Below, piece by piece: positions 35,265 to 43,538 of a stretch of 64,000 bases of DNA (positions within the stretch are counted from its first letter, which is position 1; every line of letters starts with the position of its first letter). The notes beneath the pieces are model-generated. The model saw only the letters and a list, made by a program, of their open reading frames with translations, made no database searches and was not told where the DNA came from. The stretch comes from Synechococcus sp. CS-1329 (lineage in GTDB: Bacteria; Cyanobacteriota; Cyanobacteriia; PCC-6307; Cyanobiaceae), in assembly GCF_025128055.1 (NCBI RefSeq), contig NZ_JAHLYS010000032.1, forward strand, positions 35,099 to 99,098. Direction: 5' to 3'. The translations under genes were made by a program, and so were the position numbers.

Positions 35265-36296
35265 ATGGCTACACCGCTGGAGTTCCCCTGTCCGATCAGC
35301 CCCGACGACGGCGGAGTCGTGCTGCTGGGCCACGGCGGCGGCGGCCTGCTCAGCCAGCGGCTGCTGGAGCAGCTGATCCTGCCGGCCCTTGGCAGCGCGG
35401 GCGGTGTGCTGCTCGATGCCGCCACCCTGCCAGCCGAGGCCGGCGAGCTGGCCTTCAGCACCGACGGCCATGTGGTGCGGCCGCTGGAGTTTCCCGGCGG
35501 CGACATCGGCTCGATGGCAGTGATCGGCACCGTCAACGACCTGGCGATGGTGGGGGCCATGCCCCTGGCCCTCAGCCTCGGCCTGATCCTGGAGGAGGGA
35601 CTGCCCCTGGACACCCTCAGGCGGGTGCTGCGCTCGGCCGCCGCCGCCGCCCGGCGCTGCGGCGTCTCGATCGTCACCGGCGACACCAAGGTGGTGGAGC
35701 GGGGCAAGGCCGATGGCCTGTTCATGACCAGCGCCGGCGTGGGCCGGATCCCAGCGGGAGTGGCGATCGGGCCGACGTCCATCCGCCCTGGCGACGCCAT
35801 CCTGGTGAGCGGCGACCTGGGCCGCCACGGCGTGGCCATCCTGGCGGCCCGGGAGGAACTGGGCTTCAGCAGCAGCCTGGAGAGCGACCTGGCCCCGCTC
35901 CACGCCAGCATCCAGGCACTGCTGGCGGCCGGACTGGAGCTCCATGCCCTGCGCGATCTCACCCGCGGCGGCCTGGCGGCGGCCCTGCATGAGCTCTGCC
36001 GCGATGCCGGCCTGGGGGCCCTGGTGCAGGAGCCACTGGTGCCGATCCATGGCGCCGTGGCCGCAGCCTGCGAGCTGCTGGGCCTCGACCCGCTCACCAT
36101 GGCCAGCGAGGGGCGCTTCGTGCTGATGCTGCCGGCGGCTCAGGCTCAGGAGGCCCTGCGCCTGCTGAGCCGCGAGCAGCCCAGTGCCGCGATCATCGGC
36201 CGCATCGGCGGCGAGGCGGTGCGGCTGGAAACCTCCCTGGGGGTGTGCCGCCCGCTGGAACTGGGCCGTGGTGAGTTACTGCCCCGCATCTGCTGA
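35265..36296 (+). CDS. hypE: Hydrogenase expression/formation protein HypE
   Basis: ATP-dependent dehydratase of the PurM/AIR-synthetase fold that turns its own C-terminal thiocarbamate into thiocyanate for the cyanide ligands (343 aa). The conserved C-terminal PRIC with its last-residue Cys is intact (LLPRIC), as are the substrate-binding segments GDIGSMAVIGTVNDLAMVGA and VTGDTKVVERGK. It is the last gene of the hyp-nifJ operon. Confidence 0.96.
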   Translation: MATPLEFPCPISPDDGGVVLLGHGGGGLLSQRLLEQLILPALGSAGGVLLDAATLPAEAGELAFSTDGHVVRPLEFPGGDIGSMAVIGTVNDLAMVGAMPLALSLGLILEEGLPLDTLRRVLRSAAAAARRCGVSIVTGDTKVVERGKADGLFMTSAGVGRIPAGVAIGPTSIRPGDAILVSGDLGRHGVAILAAREELGFSSSLESDLAPLHASIQALLAAGLELHALRDLTRGGLAAALHELCRDAGLGALVQEPLVPIHGAVAAACELLGLDPLTMASEGRFVLMLPAAQAQEALRLLSREQPSAAIIGRIGGEAVRLETSLGVCRPLELGRGELLPRIC

Positions 36297-36349
36297 GGTC
36301 CTGGGGCCCCTGAGGGCTGGAATGATGGGGTCTGTTCCCCTGAGCAGTC

Positions 36350-36466
36350 ATGTACACCGACTGGACCGCCGTGATCGTGCTGCTGCTCACCGCCGTGCCC
36401 CTGGGGGTGGTGGTGGCCACGACGGTCTTCTTCATCTGGCGTCAGAACAAACTCAAGCAGCGCTGA
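36350..36466 (+). CDS. 38-residue single-span membrane protein
   Basis: Tiny ORF starting MYTDWTAVIVLLL, with one hydrophobic helix (about residues 7-29) and a basic C-terminus (WRQNKLKQR). This is the size and shape of low-molecular-mass photosystem or cytochrome b6f subunits. It does not match PsbI, K, L, M, N, T, X, Y or Z, Ycf12 or PetG, L, M, N as I remember them, so I give no name. It begins 53 bp after hypE on the same strand, and its last 14 bp overlap the convergent zinc-ribbon gene. Confidence 0.6.
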   Translation: MYTDWTAVIVLLLTAVPLGVVVATTVFFIWRQNKLKQR

Positions 36467-36587
36467 TGTCGCGCTGGTCAGCCCTGGGATCCACCAGGCT
36501 GCCCTGCCCGAGGCAGTCAAGGCAGGTGCGGAAGCTGCAGCCGCCCAGGCGCAGCACTCCGCTGCCACCACAGTGGCTGCAGCGCAT
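36453..36587 (-). CDS. DnaJ-type zinc-finger miniprotein
   Basis: 44-aa protein with two CxxC motifs in DnaJ central-domain style: CSHCGGSG near the start and CLDCLGQG further on, plus extra Cys between them. It almost certainly binds one Zn. Similar tiny CxxCxGxG proteins in cyanobacteria are usually annotated as hypothetical or linked to thylakoid protein folding; no function can be stated here. I start it at the ATG 36587 directly before CSHCG; the reading frame is open upstream but the extra sequence looks non-coding. Confidence 0.6.
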   Translation of the reverse strand: MRCSHCGGSGVLRLGGCSFRTCLDCLGQGSLVDPRADQRDISAA

Positions 36588-36887
36588 GGTGGCCTTCTGT
36601 GCGGAGCCCCTCACCAAAGGCGCTGAATGGGCTGGATGAGTGACAACCTGTGAAAACGACTTCGTGGTACCGAACTCACGATCGGTTTCAAGGGCGCCAG
36701 GAAACGACAGCACCACCCGTGAAGCCGTTCCATCGCGGGCCAGGTAGTCAGGGCTGGTCAGACGTTCCGGCCTCGATGTGGACACGAGCAAAAGCTCCGA
36801 GACGCAATGAGTCATTCTGGGCTCAAACCAGGTCGCTGAACCCGAAACCTTTCTTAAGTATTTTCAGTTTCCAGTTCTCCTGAGCCC
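36588..36887. other. Non-coding gap
   Basis: About 300 bases between the zinc-finger miniprotein and gluQ, both on the minus strand. I see no conserved protein, RNA gene or clear terminator. The half near 36588 should hold the promoter of the miniprotein gene. Confidence 0.5.
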
Positions 36888-37814
36888 TCAGGTTGCGCGT
36901 TGCAGCTGAGCCTGCAGGCGGAGCAAATCCAGGTCCTGCAGCAGTTCCGCCGCACTCAGGCGGCTGCCGGAGGGCACCAGGTCCAGGCTGGCCGCCATTC
37001 GCCCGATCACGGCCGCCGCATCAAGGCCGGCCTTCCTCAGGGGCTCCAGCCCCTGATCCCCCTGCCGCTTGGCCAGGCGCTCGCCGGCCCCATCCAGCCA
37101 GAGGGGCACGTGCCAGGTGGTGGGGAATGGTCGCCCCAGGCATGCGCTCACGGCCACCTGCGGCGCCGTGGAACGCCAGAGGTCAGCGCCGCGCACCACC
37201 GTGGTCACCGCCAGCAGCAGATCATCCACCGCTGAGCTGAGGTGGTAAGCCAGCAAGCCATCGGCGCGGCGCAGCACCACATCGCCCACCTCGGTGGCCG
37301 CCTCCAGGCAGCCCTTCGCAGCGATCTCCTCGCGCCAGTGCAGGGTCCCGGGCTCCAGCCTCAGCCGCCAGCTGGGCAGCCTGCCGTCCAGGGGACCCCA
37401 GCCCACGGCCCGAGTCCGGCAGGTGCCCGGATAGAGCGGCCAGCCGCCGTGGGGGGCGGAGAGATCCGCCAGCATCCGACGGCTGCAGCGGCAGGGATAG
37501 AGAGCCCCGCCGCGGCGCAACGCCGAGAGCACCGTGGCGTACAGACCGGTGCGCTCGCTCTGGAGAACGGGTGGTCCATCCCAGCTGAGGCCCAGCCAGG
37601 CCAGGTCGGCCTCAATGGCTTCGATCGCCCCCGCCCGCAGGCGCGGTCGATCGAGGTCGTCGTGGCGCAAGAGGAAGCGACCTCCACTGAGCCGCGCCTG
37701 CAGCCAGGCCAGCAGGGCCGTGCGCAGGTTGCCCAGATGCAACGGGCCACTCGGTGATGGGGCAAATCGCCCGGTGGGTCCCTGCAGGCGGCGGCGATCA
37801 GCCGCCTCAATCAG
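36888..37814 (-). CDS. gluQ: Glutamyl-Q tRNA(Asp) synthetase (GluQ-RS), non-canonical start
   Basis: Truncated GluRS paralogue that attaches glutamate to queuosine in tRNA-Asp. The class I HIGH-like motif FAPSPSGPLHLGN, the zinc site (CRCSRR with LYPGTCR) and a KMSKS-like loop LAKRQGDQ are visible. The only ATG/GTG/TTG after the in-frame HU stop is a TTG at 37742, which would cut off half of the HIGH motif. The reading frame is open upstream from that HU stop, with CTG at 37814 the best-placed codon (308 aa, normal length). I therefore place the start there tentatively. It is downstream of the HU gene on the same strand. Confidence 0.85.
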   Translation of the reverse strand: MIEAADRRRLQGPTGRFAPSPSGPLHLGNLRTALLAWLQARLSGGRFLLRHDDLDRPRLRAGAIEAIEADLAWLGLSWDGPPVLQSERTGLYATVLSALRRGGALYPCRCSRRMLADLSAPHGGWPLYPGTCRTRAVGWGPLDGRLPSWRLRLEPGTLHWREEIAAKGCLEAATEVGDVVLRRADGLLAYHLSSAVDDLLLAVTTVVRGADLWRSTAPQVAVSACLGRPFPTTWHVPLWLDGAGERLAKRQGDQGLEPLRKAGLDAAAVIGRMAASLDLVPSGSRLSAAELLQDLDLLRLQAQLQRAT

Positions 37815-37850
37815 ACCGTCGAGCCTGGACGGGAGAGCAAACCCCAGGGC

Positions 37851-38126
37851 TCAGCTCTGGACCTTGTCCTTGAACTGCTTGCCGGCGGTGAACGCAGGCA
37901 CGCGCTTGGCTGGGATCTTGATCTTTTCGCCGGTCTTGGGGTTGAGACCCTGGCGGGCGGAGCGCTCGCGGGCCTCAAAGGAGCCGAAGCCCAGGATCGA
38001 CACTTTCTTGCCTTCGACAACGGAGTCGACGATCGTCTCGATCGCGGCATCGACGACCTTGGACACTTCGGTCTTGGTCAACTCGGTGCGAACCGCAACG
38101 AGGTTGACGAGATCAGCTTTGTTCAT
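37851..38126 (-). CDS. hup: HU-type nucleoid DNA-binding protein
   Basis: 91-aa histone-like protein that bends DNA as a dimer. It starts MNKADLVNLVAVRTELTKTE, with GFGSFEARERSARQGLNPKT as the core and the DNA-binding arm around it, followed by AKRVPAFTAGKQFKDKV. All features are normal. It is followed by gluQ 36 nt downstream. Confidence 0.97.
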   Translation of the reverse strand: MNKADLVNLVAVRTELTKTEVSKVVDAAIETIVDSVVEGKKVSILGFGSFEARERSARQGLNPKTGEKIKIPAKRVPAFTAGKQFKDKVQS

Positions 38127-38319
38127 CGGAGGCGAAAACCTTCAGGAGAGTGCGGAAGCCTGGCAGATCGGAAGAACACCGTCTCGCCGGCGCCGGAACG
38201 GTAGAGCGCGCCAATCGTATGGGGGAAGGGCGGTCTGAGCAACCAAAAAGCCCGTCTGACCAATGGTTTGGCGCCGAATCAACGCTGAACGACACTGATC
38301 CACCTGCCCACGGTCCCGC

Positions 38320-39015
38320 TCACTCTTCCAAGAGGCGATCCAGCAGGGCGCGGCCGCCGGCGATCAGCTTGTCGCCCTGCAGGGCCCCCAGGCCGGCGCC
38401 GCTGGCGATCCAGCGGGGGGAGGCCGGCGGCAGCCAGCGGCCCAGCGCGGCAAGGCTCTGCTGTTGCCGGCCCCAGTGAAAGGTGCGGGCGGTGCGCAGC
38501 GGACGGGCCTGGCCTGGGGCGGTCGGCACCAGCAGGCGACCACAGAAGAGCACGTCGAGATCCCCGGCCGCATGGACCACACAGGCCCCCGGCGTGGTCC
38601 CGGGCGTCCAGAGCGCCCGCACCCCTCCGCCCAGATCAAGGGCCTCAGCGAAGGGGGCCAGGCCCGCCACTCCGGGCAGCAGATAGGCCTCCTGCTCCTG
38701 CAGCCGCACCGGCCAGCCCAGCGCCTGCTGCCAGCGGCGGCAACGCCCATGGCCCTCGCGGCTGGTGAGCAGAATCGTGCCGCCAGGGGCAGCGGCAGCC
38801 CGCAGAGCCGTCAGATTGGCGGCGGTGTAGGCCGGCAGGTCGATCAGCAGCGGCTCCCGGTCCGGAGGCGCCAGCAGCCAGGAGGTGCCCCCGAGGCTGT
38901 CGCGGTTGGGAGCGAACACCCACAGGCCGGGGCGCACCGACGTGGGTGGCCGTCCCGCCTCGATGGCAGCCTCGCTGGCCACGCTGGCCACGCTGGCCCT
39001 GTCCTGCTCCGGCAT
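38320..39015 (-). CDS. Metallo-beta-lactamase-fold protein lacking the metal motif
   Basis: 231-aa protein with the strand pattern of metallo-beta-lactamase hydrolases (SWLLAPPDREPLLIDLPAYT, GTILLTSREGHGR, LWTPGTTPGACVVHAAG, LDVLFCGRLLVP). Where active enzymes have HxHxDH it reads TSREGHGR, so at most one His remains and dinuclear zinc binding is improbable. The late GTTPGAC resembles the third-ligand region with the His lost. Probably a non-catalytic or rewired family member conserved in cyanobacteria. It is divergent from glgX. Confidence 0.65.
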   Translation of the reverse strand: MPEQDRASVASVASEAAIEAGRPPTSVRPGLWVFAPNRDSLGGTSWLLAPPDREPLLIDLPAYTAANLTALRAAAAPGGTILLTSREGHGRCRRWQQALGWPVRLQEQEAYLLPGVAGLAPFAEALDLGGGVRALWTPGTTPGACVVHAAGDLDVLFCGRLLVPTAPGQARPLRTARTFHWGRQQQSLAALGRWLPPASPRWIASGAGLGALQGDKLIAGGRALLDRLLEE

Positions 39016-39080
39016 GGCCGCTTCCCGAGGACCATGGCCCCTGCACACATCTAGTTTGAGGCGTCAGGTCACTCGGGTCT

Positions 39081-41159
39081 TTGTCTTCGATCCAGCTCGG
39101 ACATCCCTGGCCCCTCGGGGCGGCGCTCACCGCCCGGGGGGTGAACTTCTCCCTGGTGGCCCCATCAGCCACGCGGGTGGAGCTGCTGCTGTTCGCCCGC
39201 GGCAGCTCGCCTGAACCCTTCCGGGTCATTGCCCTGGACCTGCGCCATCGCTCCGGCGACCACTGGCACGTGGAGGTGGAGGGGATCGGCGCTGGCACCT
39301 GCTACGGCTACCGCGTCTATGGGCCCCTGCTGCCGGGGGGGCACGGCTTCAACCCGTCGAAGGTGCTGCTGGATCCCTGCGCCCGGGCGATCAGCGGCTG
39401 GGATGTCTACCGCCGCAATGACGCCATCGGCGCCATCCCCAACACCGCCACCTGCCTCAAAGGGGTGGTGACGGAGCGGGATCGCTTCGATTTCGTGGCG
39501 GCGCCAAGGCCCCGCCACAGCTGGCAGAGCACAGTCATCTATGAGCTGCACGTGGGTGGGCTCAGCCGCGGCCAGGGCAGCCCCGTGGCCCCCGAGCGCC
39601 AGGGCAGCCTGCTGGGCGTGATCGACTCCCTGCCCTACCTGCGCAACCTGGGCGTCACCGCCCTGGAGCTGCTGCCGGTGATGGCCTTCGATCCCCAGGA
39701 TGCCCCCCACGGGCGCCAGAACTACTGGGGCTACAGCCCCCTGAGCTGGATGGCCCCCCACCAGGGTTATCTGGTGGGCGACGACCCGCTGGCGGGGCGC
39801 CAGCAGGTGCGGCAGCTGGTCACCGCCTGCCACCAGGCCGGAATGGAAGTGCTGCTCGATGTGGTCTACAACCACACCAGCGAAGGCAACCAGTACGGGC
39901 CGACCCTGAGCTGGCGTGGACTCGCGGACCGCCTCTATTACCACCAGAACGGCCGAGGGGATTACCTCGATGTCACCGGCTGCGGCAACACCATCGCCGC
40001 CAACCGCCCCCTGGCGCGGCGGCTGTTGCTGGAATCCATGCGCTGCTGGGCCCTGGAGCTGGGCATCGACGGCTTCCGCTTCGATCTCGGCATCGCCCTC
40101 AGCCGCGGTGAGGAGCTGACCCCGCTCGACCACCCCCCCCTGTTCGAGGAGATCGAGGCCGACCCCGAACTGAGCGACCTCAAGCTGGTGAGCGAACCCT
40201 GGGATTGCGGCGGCCTCTACCGGCTCCATGACTTTCCGGCACGGCGCATGGGCACCTGGAACGGCCGCTTCCGCGACGATGTGCGCCGCTTCTGGAAAGG
40301 GGATGACAACGGCAGCTGGTTGATGGCCCAGAGGCTCTCCGGCAGCCCTGACCTCTATGGCGGCAAGCCGGCCACACCAGGCCGCAGCATCACCTTCATC
40401 ACCGCCCACGACGGCTTCACCCTCGCCGATCTGGTCAGCTACGACCGCAAGCAAAACCTGGCCAATGGCGAGGACAACCGCGACGGCGATAACCACAACA
40501 ACAGCTGGAACCACGGAGTGGAGGGTCCCAGCAGCGATCCACAGGTCAACGAGCTGCGCAACCGCCAGATCCGTAACCTGCTGGCCACCATGCTGCTGGC
40601 GCCCGGGGTGCCGATGCTGCTGATGGGCGATGAGGTGCGCCGCAGCCAGGGGGGCAACAACAACACCTGGTGCCAGAACAATCCCCTGGGCTGGATGCAC
40701 TGGCGCCCCGACGAGGACGACCAGCGCCTGCATCGCTACGTGAGCCGGCTGGTGCGCCTGCGCCGCCGGCTCGAAGGCCTGCTCAACCCCGAGACCCCCC
40801 ATGCCGACAGCCCCCCCTCCGGGCCCAGCGAGCGGCATCTGATCTGGCGCGAGTGGCATGGGGTGGAGCTGCTCCAACCCGACTGGGGCAGCTGGTCCCA
40901 CAGCCTGGCCTGGAGCCTGCACGACATGCGCCACGGCCCCCTGCTCTGGTGCGGCATGAATGCCTACTACCAGCCGATGGTCTTCAAGCTGCCCGAGGCC
41001 AGTGGCGGCTGGCTGCGGGCCATCGACACCGGCGAGGTCGATGGCGAGCGGCTGGCCGAGAAACCCCAGCCCTGGGCCTCCGCCAGCGAGGCCCCGCTGA
41101 TGGGCCGCAGCCTGATGCTGCTGCTGGCCCCCCACCTGATCGAGGCAACGGGGCTCTGA
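39081..41159 (+). CDS. glgX: Glycogen debranching enzyme (GlgX-type isoamylase)
   Basis: GH13 enzyme cleaving alpha-1,6 branches during glycogen breakdown (692 aa, TTG start). An N-terminal CBM48-like domain (about 5-120) is followed by the catalytic barrel. It has DVVYNHT, nucleophile Asp in GIDGFRFDL, acid/base Glu in SEPWDCGG and the HD pair in FITAHDG. The C-terminal domain has the expected size. Glycogen breakdown is the likely feed for the PFOR/hydrogenase module in darkness, but nothing in the sequence links their expression. Confidence 0.93.
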   Translation: MSSIQLGHPWPLGAALTARGVNFSLVAPSATRVELLLFARGSSPEPFRVIALDLRHRSGDHWHVEVEGIGAGTCYGYRVYGPLLPGGHGFNPSKVLLDPCARAISGWDVYRRNDAIGAIPNTATCLKGVVTERDRFDFVAAPRPRHSWQSTVIYELHVGGLSRGQGSPVAPERQGSLLGVIDSLPYLRNLGVTALELLPVMAFDPQDAPHGRQNYWGYSPLSWMAPHQGYLVGDDPLAGRQQVRQLVTACHQAGMEVLLDVVYNHTSEGNQYGPTLSWRGLADRLYYHQNGRGDYLDVTGCGNTIAANRPLARRLLLESMRCWALELGIDGFRFDLGIALSRGEELTPLDHPPLFEEIEADPELSDLKLVSEPWDCGGLYRLHDFPARRMGTWNGRFRDDVRRFWKGDDNGSWLMAQRLSGSPDLYGGKPATPGRSITFITAHDGFTLADLVSYDRKQNLANGEDNRDGDNHNNSWNHGVEGPSSDPQVNELRNRQIRNLLATMLLAPGVPMLLMGDEVRRSQGGNNNTWCQNNPLGWMHWRPDEDDQRLHRYVSRLVRLRRRLEGLLNPETPHADSPPSGPSERHLIWREWHGVELLQPDWGSWSHSLAWSLHDMRHGPLLWCGMNAYYQPMVFKLPEASGGWLRAIDTGEVDGERLAEKPQPWASASEAPLMGRSLMLLLAPHLIEATGL

Positions 41160-41166
41160 AGAAACA

Positions 41167-41237
<71 letters not shown>

Positions 41238-41347
41238 AGCAGTACATGCGTACCGATGCCGGGTGCCCGTCTCGGCCCCGTGGCCGCACAGAGCGCTGGC
41301 CTGCAGCATTATGACCTGCGCTACGACCTGAGCCTGGTACAGCCCCT

Positions 41348-42754
41348 TTGACCTCCCCTGAGACCACGCTGAGCCCCCAGGACACCAGGCCCGTCAGCGA
41401 TGCCTCCAGCCTCAGCGGCGCAGCCCGCCAGCGGATGCTCTGGTCTTACAGCCTCGGCGACGCCGGCACCGGCATGGCCGCCACCCTGCTGGGCTTCTAC
41501 CTCTTCGTGTTTTACACCGGGGTGGCAGGGCTGCCGGCCTGGATGGCGGGGCTGGTGCTGATGGTGATCAAGGTCTGGGACGGCATCAACGACCCGATCG
41601 TGGGCTTCCTCAGCGATCACACCAAGAGCCGCTGGGGACCGCGCATTCCCTGGATCGCCTTCAGCGCCTTGCCCCTCGGGTTGAGCATGGCGGCGATGTG
41701 GTGGGTGCCGCCCGGCGACGACTGGCAGAAATTCGCCGTCTTCGTGCTGATCCAGCTGGTGGCGATGGGTCTGTACACCTGCGTGAACCTGCCCTATTCG
41801 GCCCTGGCCTGCGAGCTCACCACCGACACGCCCCTGCGCACCCGGCTCAACGCCCTGCGCTTCACCGGCTCGATCGTCGCCGGGCTGAGCGGCCTGGTGC
41901 TGGGGGCCCTGCTGGTGGGCGGCGGCGCCGACGGCTACCTGCGCATGGGAATGATTTCCGGGGTGCTGATCACCGTCACCAGCCTGGTCTGCGCCTGGGG
42001 GCTGGCTCCCTTCGCCCGCCACTGCCAGCGCCCCAGCGGCCATCCCGAGCCAATCGGCAAGCAGCTCAGACGGATCAGCCGCAACGGTCGCTTCCTGCGG
42101 GTGCTGGGGCTCTATCTGCTGCTGTGGTGCGCCCTGCAACTGATGCAGCCGGTGTCGCTGATCTTCCTGACGGTGGTGATGCGCATCCCCGAGAGCTGGA
42201 GCACCTGGATCCTGATCCCCTTCCAGGTCAGTGCCCTGGCGGGCCTGCAGCTCTGGAGCTGGGTGGCCTACTGGCACGGCCGGGTCCATGCCCTGCGCTG
42301 GGGCGTGGGCCTCTGGGTGGTGGGCTGCATGGCGGCGATGGTGCTGGCGCCGCTCAACCCGGAGGTCTCGCCGATCGGTTCGGCCGGCAACCTGCTGAAT
42401 CTCACGTTGCTGGTGGGCACGATCATGCTGGTGGGCCTGGGTGCCGCCACGGCCTACCTGATCCCCTGGGCCCTGCTTCCCGATGCCATCGATGCCGATC
42501 CCGACAAACCCGCCGGCCTCTACACCGCCTGGATGGTGATCACCCAGAAACTGGGCATCGGCGTGGCGGTGTTCGTGCTCGGCAACGTTCTCAGCTTCAG
42601 CGGCTACAAGGCCGCCCAGGGGCTGCTCCAGCCCGACTCGGCCCTGCTCACGATCCGGCTGTGCATGGGCATCATCCCGGTGGTGCTGATCATGGTGGGG
42701 CTGGTGGTGATGCGCCGCTGGCCGGAGCGGCGCCGCCCGGCGCTGCAACCGTGA
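41348..42754 (+). CDS. GPH-family sugar:cation symporter (MelB-like MFS)
   Basis: 12-helix transporter of the glycoside-pentoside-hexuronide:cation symporter family (468 aa, TTG start). The family signature after helix 2 is clear: KVWDGINDPIVGFLSDHTKS, then RWGPRIPW. The Asp/Asn residues that bind the cation in MelB are in this stretch. The sugar cannot be predicted. The stop overlaps the mlaE start by a GTGA junction, although the functions look unrelated. Confidence 0.88.
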   Translation: MTSPETTLSPQDTRPVSDASSLSGAARQRMLWSYSLGDAGTGMAATLLGFYLFVFYTGVAGLPAWMAGLVLMVIKVWDGINDPIVGFLSDHTKSRWGPRIPWIAFSALPLGLSMAAMWWVPPGDDWQKFAVFVLIQLVAMGLYTCVNLPYSALACELTTDTPLRTRLNALRFTGSIVAGLSGLVLGALLVGGGADGYLRMGMISGVLITVTSLVCAWGLAPFARHCQRPSGHPEPIGKQLRRISRNGRFLRVLGLYLLLWCALQLMQPVSLIFLTVVMRIPESWSTWILIPFQVSALAGLQLWSWVAYWHGRVHALRWGVGLWVVGCMAAMVLAPLNPEVSPIGSAGNLLNLTLLVGTIMLVGLGAATAYLIPWALLPDAIDADPDKPAGLYTAWMVITQKLGIGVAVFVLGNVLSFSGYKAAQGLLQPDSALLTIRLCMGIIPVVLIMVGLVVMRRWPERRRPALQP

Positions 42755-43500
42755 GGCTTCCCCGCTATCTCCAGCGGCTGGGCAGCAGTGTCCTGATCGG
42801 CGGCCAGGCCATCTCCGCCCTGGCCAAGGGCCGCATCAATCTCAACGACCTGTTCGAGCAGATGCTCGAAGCCGGACCAGGCAGCTTCCTGATCGTGGTC
42901 ATCACCGCCCTGGCCGCCGGCACGGTGTTCAACATTCAGGTGGCGGCGGAGCTGACCCGCCAGGGGGCCGGATTCTCCGTGGGCGGCATCCTCGCCGTGG
43001 GGCTGGCGCGGGAAATCGCCCCGCTGCTCACCGCCACCCTGCTCACCGGGAAGGTGGCCACGGCCTATGCCGCCCAGCTGGGCACGATGCAGGTGACCGA
43101 GCAGATCGACGCCATCACGATGCTGCGCACCGATCCGGTGCAGTACCTGGTGGTGCCCCGCGTGCTGGCGATGGTGATTATGGCGCCGGTGCAGTGCCTG
43201 CTGTTCTTCGTGGTGGGGATCTGGTCGGGCCAGGTGAGCAGCACCTTTCTCTATTCAATTCCCCCCTCGGTGTTCTGGAACTCCGTGCGCACCTGGATGG
43301 AGCCCTCCGACCTGCCCTCGATGCTGGTGAAGGCCCTGGTGTTCGGCCTGCAGATCGCCGTGATCGCCTGCGGCTGGGGCCTCAGCACCAGGGGCGGCCC
43401 CAAGGAAGTGGGCACCAGCACCACCGGCGCCGTGGTGATGATCCTGGTGACCGTGAGCCTGATGGATGTGGTGCTCACCAAGGTGCTCTTCGGGACCTGA
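42751..43500 (+). CDS. mlaE: MlaE/Ycf63-type ABC permease (lipid transport)
   Basis: Permease of the Mla/TGD-type phospholipid transporter (249 aa). The five-helix MlaE domain shows NLNDLFEQMLEAG at the interfacial helix, GGILAVGLAREIAPLLTATL and VTEQIDAITMLRTDPVQYLV. In cyanobacteria and plastids (Ycf63/TGD1) this complex moves lipids between membranes. The start is a GTG overlapping the symporter stop. The substrate-binding MCE subunit and ATPase are not in the window. Confidence 0.93.
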   Translation: MRLPRYLQRLGSSVLIGGQAISALAKGRINLNDLFEQMLEAGPGSFLIVVITALAAGTVFNIQVAAELTRQGAGFSVGGILAVGLAREIAPLLTATLLTGKVATAYAAQLGTMQVTEQIDAITMLRTDPVQYLVVPRVLAMVIMAPVQCLLFFVVGIWSGQVSSTFLYSIPPSVFWNSVRTWMEPSDLPSMLVKALVFGLQIAVIACGWGLSTRGGPKEVGTSTTGAVVMILVTVSLMDVVLTKVLFGT

Positions 43501-43538
43501 GCTGGTCAACGGGGGGGCGGGCGCTGCAGCATGGGGCG

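Noticed and set aside
34092..36050. 652-codon minus-strand frame opposite hypD and hypE
   Set aside because: Composition typical of antisense shadows (Gln/His/Gly-rich), while both plus-strand genes are fully conserved.
38965..39005. Tandem repeat in the 5' part of the metallo-beta-lactamase-fold gene
   Set aside because: Three near-copies of a 9-bp GCTGGCCAC unit encode a short Ser-Val-Ala repeat; ordinary slippage, not a separate feature.
39165..41135. Long minus-strand frame opposite glgX
   Set aside because: Antisense shadow with no recognisable domain; glgX has all catalytic motifs.
41698..42750. N-terminal extension joined in frame to mlaE
   Set aside because: It is the symporter sequence read in another frame; MlaE homology starts at the GTG 42751.
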